A stretch of 64,000 nt of DNA from Paenibacillus odorifer (GTDB taxonomy: Bacteria > Bacillota > Bacilli > Paenibacillales > Paenibacillaceae), in assembly GCF_000758725.1 (NCBI RefSeq), contig NZ_CP009428.1:6510001-6574000 (forward strand), read 5' to 3'. Made by a program: the position numbers and the translations under genes. Below are positions 61,517-64,000 of this stretch, one piece after another. The notes beneath the pieces are model-generated. The model saw only the letters and a program-made list of their open reading frames with translations. It was not told where the DNA came from and did not search any database. Each line of letters begins with the position of its first letter. Position 1 is the stretch's first letter.

Positions 61517-62230
61517 TCAGCAAATACAAGTTTTCTTCTTCACACCTAGCTTCCCAGCCTGTTCAACCTTAGCAATATAATCAACAGCCATGGGAACTTT
61601 ACAAGCGGTTTGTCCCATGTTCACCTGGACCTTACCTATACCTGCTGCGATCTTTGCTGCCTCCTCATGCAGTTCTGTGATACTGCTGCCCGCCATAATT
61701 ACAAAAGTATTCATCGTATAACGGACACGATTCCGCTCCTGATGAATAGTAGCGCCTACTTGTTGTAACAACTCCCTAATCTCAGCGATGTCCAGCTTAT
61801 CATCCGGTGTAATTGAAATGTAATTTGCATAAGTGCTCCAGCCGCAAACGGCTATTAGTTCATCCGAGGAACGAATCCACTCTCTCGCAAGTTCCAATCC
61901 ATATGGACTCTCTGCGGCGAGAGGGGATACTATATATTCCACTACCGCATGCCAACTGGCCGCCGAAGCCCAGCTTTGAAGCTCTTGCTTCGTCATAGTC
62001 TTGGGATTGACGGTTAGCCCAGCCAAATACATTGCATCGTAATTGCCTGTCTGATACAAAGCCCTTGCCAGACTCTGATCTTTTTTCACATCCTTAACCA
62101 GCTTCTTCATATCCCCTACCTTTACTCCAAATAAAGGTTCCACTGCGCCATGTCGTAAGAAGGTACGTTTCGTCTGCTCTGTACCCATCTCCTCAAGCTT
62201 GCTCATCACTTCATCAACAGTCAGATTCAT
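61517..62230 (-). CDS. DNA alkylation repair family protein (AlkD-like)
   Basis: A 237-residue all-helical HEAT-like protein of PF08713. Typical segments are HGAVEPLFGVKVGDMKKLVK (core EPLFGVKVGDMK), WASAASWHAVVEYI and the C-terminal GKVQVNMGQTACKVPMAVDYI (core VNMGQTACKVP) with a final KKKTCIC. AlkD-type members excise N3- and N7-alkyl purines, but this short subgroup with a Cys-containing tail may have another role. AAGGGAGTG precedes the ATG. Single gene between terminator and the cyclase gene, separated by 27 bases from the latter, so co-transcription is likely. Confidence 0.87.
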   Translation of the reverse strand: MNLTVDEVMSKLEEMGTEQTKRTFLRHGAVEPLFGVKVGDMKKLVKDVKKDQSLARALYQTGNYDAMYLAGLTVNPKTMTKQELQSWASAASWHAVVEYIVSPLAAESPYGLELAREWIRSSDELIAVCGWSTYANYISITPDDKLDIAEIRELLQQVGATIHQERNRVRYTMNTFVIMAGSSITELHEEAAKIAAGIGKVQVNMGQTACKVPMAVDYIAKVEQAGKLGVKKKTCIC

Positions 62231-62257
62231 TAGGCCACTCCCTTATCTTCGATGTTC

Positions 62258-63832
62258 TTATCCCTTTACTGTTTCTCTTATGATCGGTTCACGACCTAAC
62301 GTAACTCTGTTCTTCCCTGTATTCTTAGAGTGATATAACGCTTCATCCGCTTCCCGATATAAATCTTCGAAAGTCACCTCTCTACGCTCCGTAAAAGAGA
62401 TTCCGATACTTGCGGTAAGATGAATGCTATCCTGTTCATTCAAGATTATCGTGTAATCACTCATCATTGTACGAAAATTCTCTGCTTCTTTTAAGGCTGC
62501 ACATTTATCTTCAGCGAAAAAGCATACGGCAAATTCCTCGCCACCTACTCTTCCAGCAATACCTTTATTCTGGTATACCTGAAGTATTTTATTCGAGAAA
62601 TCAACTAACGCCTGATCGCCCGCTAAATGACCATAAGTATCATTAATTAATTTAAAATCATCGATGTCAAATAACAGCAGAGCCAACCCTAATCCATCCG
62701 GGATCGTTTGATTCTGGACCCTTTGCATGAAATGCCTGCGATTATAAAGCCCTGTCAGATCGTCAACCGTTGCCTGATAGACCAGCTCACGCTCATACCG
62801 CTTCTTCTCACTATGATCACTAAACACAATAAGCATACCCTTATTCTCTGTTGTCGCATGTTCCGTAGCAATTAAAGAAACCCCATAACAGAGCTCCCCT
62901 GCGCCAGAACAAACTACCTCAAACTGTCCCTCCGTCCTCTGACTGTAATGAGCTGCAATGTCTTTGTGAGACTTCATAAAAAGATCAATGTTTTTTCCCA
63001 TCCAGTTATCGTTCGCTATTCCGGTAATGTCGTATAAAATAGCAGTCGCCGCATCATTTATGCCAATGATATTATCATAACGGTCAGTCAGAACTACGCC
63101 GTCTTTCATGTGCTCTAGAATTTTGTTTTTGGTTAGAGGGAAGATGGTTAATTTGGAGCTAACAAAAAGTGCGAAATAAGCCGCTATAATCGCAGGCAAA
63201 TAAGTAAACGCCGTAAAACCTGTAATGGTAATCTTCAAGAGGGGGAGTAAAAAGACGGAAATAACTGGAACTAGCAAACCCACCAACAGCAGCAAATTAG
63301 TCCGCAAATAAACTCTCGGGGTATTCAGTAGGGAAACTGCCAGCAAGCAGACTGCATATAGCCCAAAAAGCTGATCATACGCAATAAAAGCCATACTAAG
63401 GAGCGTAGGCTTTACAGCAATTCCACTAACACCCGCGACCGTCAGGACGGCCACTTCACTGCGCATCAGATGATGATAGCTATCCGTAAAAATAAGAAGT
63501 ACATCCATAACAATAGGGATAGAGAAGATTGCAAGCTTCACGGGCAGGCGCCCTGTGGAAGGAGATACGTATTCTTTTACCACAGCATAAGTAAAGAGCG
63601 CACTAAAAAAAAGCGGAGCCTGCTGCACATTCTTCCACCACAGCTTAGACTGAAAAGAGAGTGACATAATCTCTCCCGCCGTTGCAACAAATATAAGGCT
63701 GACTAACAGCATTAAGATCCACAAATAGCGTCTCCCTGCTAACTTACGGTGCCGATAGGAGCTGACGCCCATGTACAGACTTAGAACACTGCCCATTAAT
63801 AAGTAATACGGATATCCCTGAATCCATGGCAT
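62258..63832 (-). CDS. Membrane diguanylate cyclase: 7TM, PAS, GGDEF (no I-site)
   Basis: A 524-residue cyclase with the same order as the one at 2829: seven helices in the first 230 residues, a PAS-like region (about 235-345) and GGDEF. The active site is GGEEF at 430-434. The I-site position (421-424) reads QNKG instead of RxxD, so product inhibition at that site is not expected. Binding site ribosome GGAGAA precedes ATG 63832. It is upstream of and probably co-transcribed with the AlkD-like gene. Confidence 0.92.
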   Translation of the reverse strand: MPWIQGYPYYLLMGSVLSLYMGVSSYRHRKLAGRRYLWILMLLVSLIFVATAGEIMSLSFQSKLWWKNVQQAPLFFSALFTYAVVKEYVSPSTGRLPVKLAIFSIPIVMDVLLIFTDSYHHLMRSEVAVLTVAGVSGIAVKPTLLSMAFIAYDQLFGLYAVCLLAVSLLNTPRVYLRTNLLLLVGLLVPVISVFLLPLLKITITGFTAFTYLPAIIAAYFALFVSSKLTIFPLTKNKILEHMKDGVVLTDRYDNIIGINDAATAILYDITGIANDNWMGKNIDLFMKSHKDIAAHYSQRTEGQFEVVCSGAGELCYGVSLIATEHATTENKGMLIVFSDHSEKKRYERELVYQATVDDLTGLYNRRHFMQRVQNQTIPDGLGLALLLFDIDDFKLINDTYGHLAGDQALVDFSNKILQVYQNKGIAGRVGGEEFAVCFFAEDKCAALKEAENFRTMMSDYTIILNEQDSIHLTASIGISFTERREVTFEDLYREADEALYHSKNTGKNRVTLGREPIIRETVKG

Positions 63833-63867
63833 GCCATATTTCTCCTATTTTTCAAGTCGCTCCTATC

Positions 63868-63873
63868 ATTATA
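63868..63873 (-). promoter_or_regulatory. -10 candidate for the second cyclase gene
   Basis: TATAAT on the minus strand, about 36 bases before ATG 63832. TTCATT at 63891-63896 could be a poor -35 at 17 bases. Confidence 0.4.
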
Positions 63874-63915
63874 GCCTAATCCTTGGTACAAATGAATCAA
63901 CAATAACAGCACATC

Positions 63916-64000
63916 TTATGCCTTAAATTTCACCCGATTGGAGAACATATATTTTCTGGCTAAATCCTTAAATGTTATTTTATCTTGTGCCGATTCAAAG
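63916..64000 (-). CDS. 3' end of a truncated ORF at the window edge
   Basis: An open frame of 27 codons entering from base 64000 and ending at TAA 63916-63918. The translation begins FESAQDKITFKDLARK and has a normal, charged composition. It stops before the cyclase promoter. It could be the C-terminus of a real gene on the minus strand, but 27 residues are too few to identify and no terminator follows clearly. Confidence 0.35.
   Translation of the reverse strand, partial: FESAQDKITFKDLARKYMFSNRVKFKA

Noticed and set aside
1..64000. tRNA, rRNA, CRISPR arrays, insertion sequences, prophage or origins
   Set aside because: I scanned for repeated spacers, transposase and integrase motifs and tRNA-like ends and found none I could support. 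Computer searches would be more sensitive.

Overview
The window looks like chromosomal DNA of a Paenibacillus-type member of the Bacillales. Evidence: moderate GC with strong GGAGG-type ribosome binding sites and many GTG/TTG starts; Gram-positive cell-envelope genes (mprF, a class D sortase with its LPNTA substrate, a copper-amine-oxidase-type stalk protein, a large DUF2339 membrane protein); Bacillus-style regulons (mhq, hxl); and futalosine-pathway menaquinone genes. I found no rRNA, tRNA, CRISPR array, insertion sequence or prophage. The species assignment is inference.

Layout. 0-2.6 kb: ABC importer operon of the NitT/TauT (SsuBC-like) type on the minus strand, with a dyad operator candidate at its promoter. 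2.8-6.1 kb: a 7TM-PAS-GGDEF diguanylate cyclase and an intracellular alpha-amylase. 6.1-10.8 kb: mprF, a small FlxA-like protein and a Bcr/CflA-type drug exporter. 10.9-14.7 kb: a quinone-detoxification locus (mhqP-mhqO-mhqD and a MarR regulator); both promoters carry the same 18-bp dyad, and a zinc metallopeptidase gene lies between. 14.8-18.5 kb: mqnB-mqnD, a methyltransferase and a membrane-anchored alpha/beta hydrolase. 18.6-24.7 kb: an OmpR-type two-component system and the potABCD polyamine importer. 24.9-30.5 kb: an ArAE-type exporter, an EamA transporter with a divergent LysR regulator, an aldo/keto reductase and an aldehyde dehydrogenase. 30.5-38.7 kb: an alpha-glucoside utilisation operon: LacI regulator, lipoprotein binding protein, two AglFG-like permeases, and a 1001-residue fusion of a GH65 phosphorylase with a beta-phosphoglucomutase-like domain. 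38.9-43.5 kb: a flavin monooxygenase, the surface protein/sortase D pair and peptidase T. 43.6-45.3 kb: formaldehyde-fixing hxlA-hxlB-hxlR. 45.5-50.7 kb: a MATE exporter, a GAF-type two-component system, and an FMN reductase/VOC pair. 50.7-57 kb: cold-shock genes, a small unknown protein, gdhA, a HAD phosphatase and DUF2339. 57-64 kb: the stalk protein, a structured non-coding stretch, a large hybrid histidine kinase, an AlkD-like protein, a second 7TM-PAS-GGDEF cyclase and the tail of a truncated ORF.

How they fit together. Alpha-glucan breakdown is served by the cytoplasmic amylase, the alpha-glucoside importer and the GH65 phosphorylase; the importer lacks its own ATPase and must borrow one. 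Electrophile/aldehyde defence is served by mhq, hxl, the aldehyde dehydrogenase, the reductases and the VOC proteins. The observations I rate highest are the GH65-linked HAD domain, whose nucleophile aspartate reads as glutamate; the matched MhqR-type operators; the long hairpin upstream of the cold-shock gene; and the structured non-coding region near 58.1-58.5 kb. I see no clear evidence of a wholly new multi-gene system.
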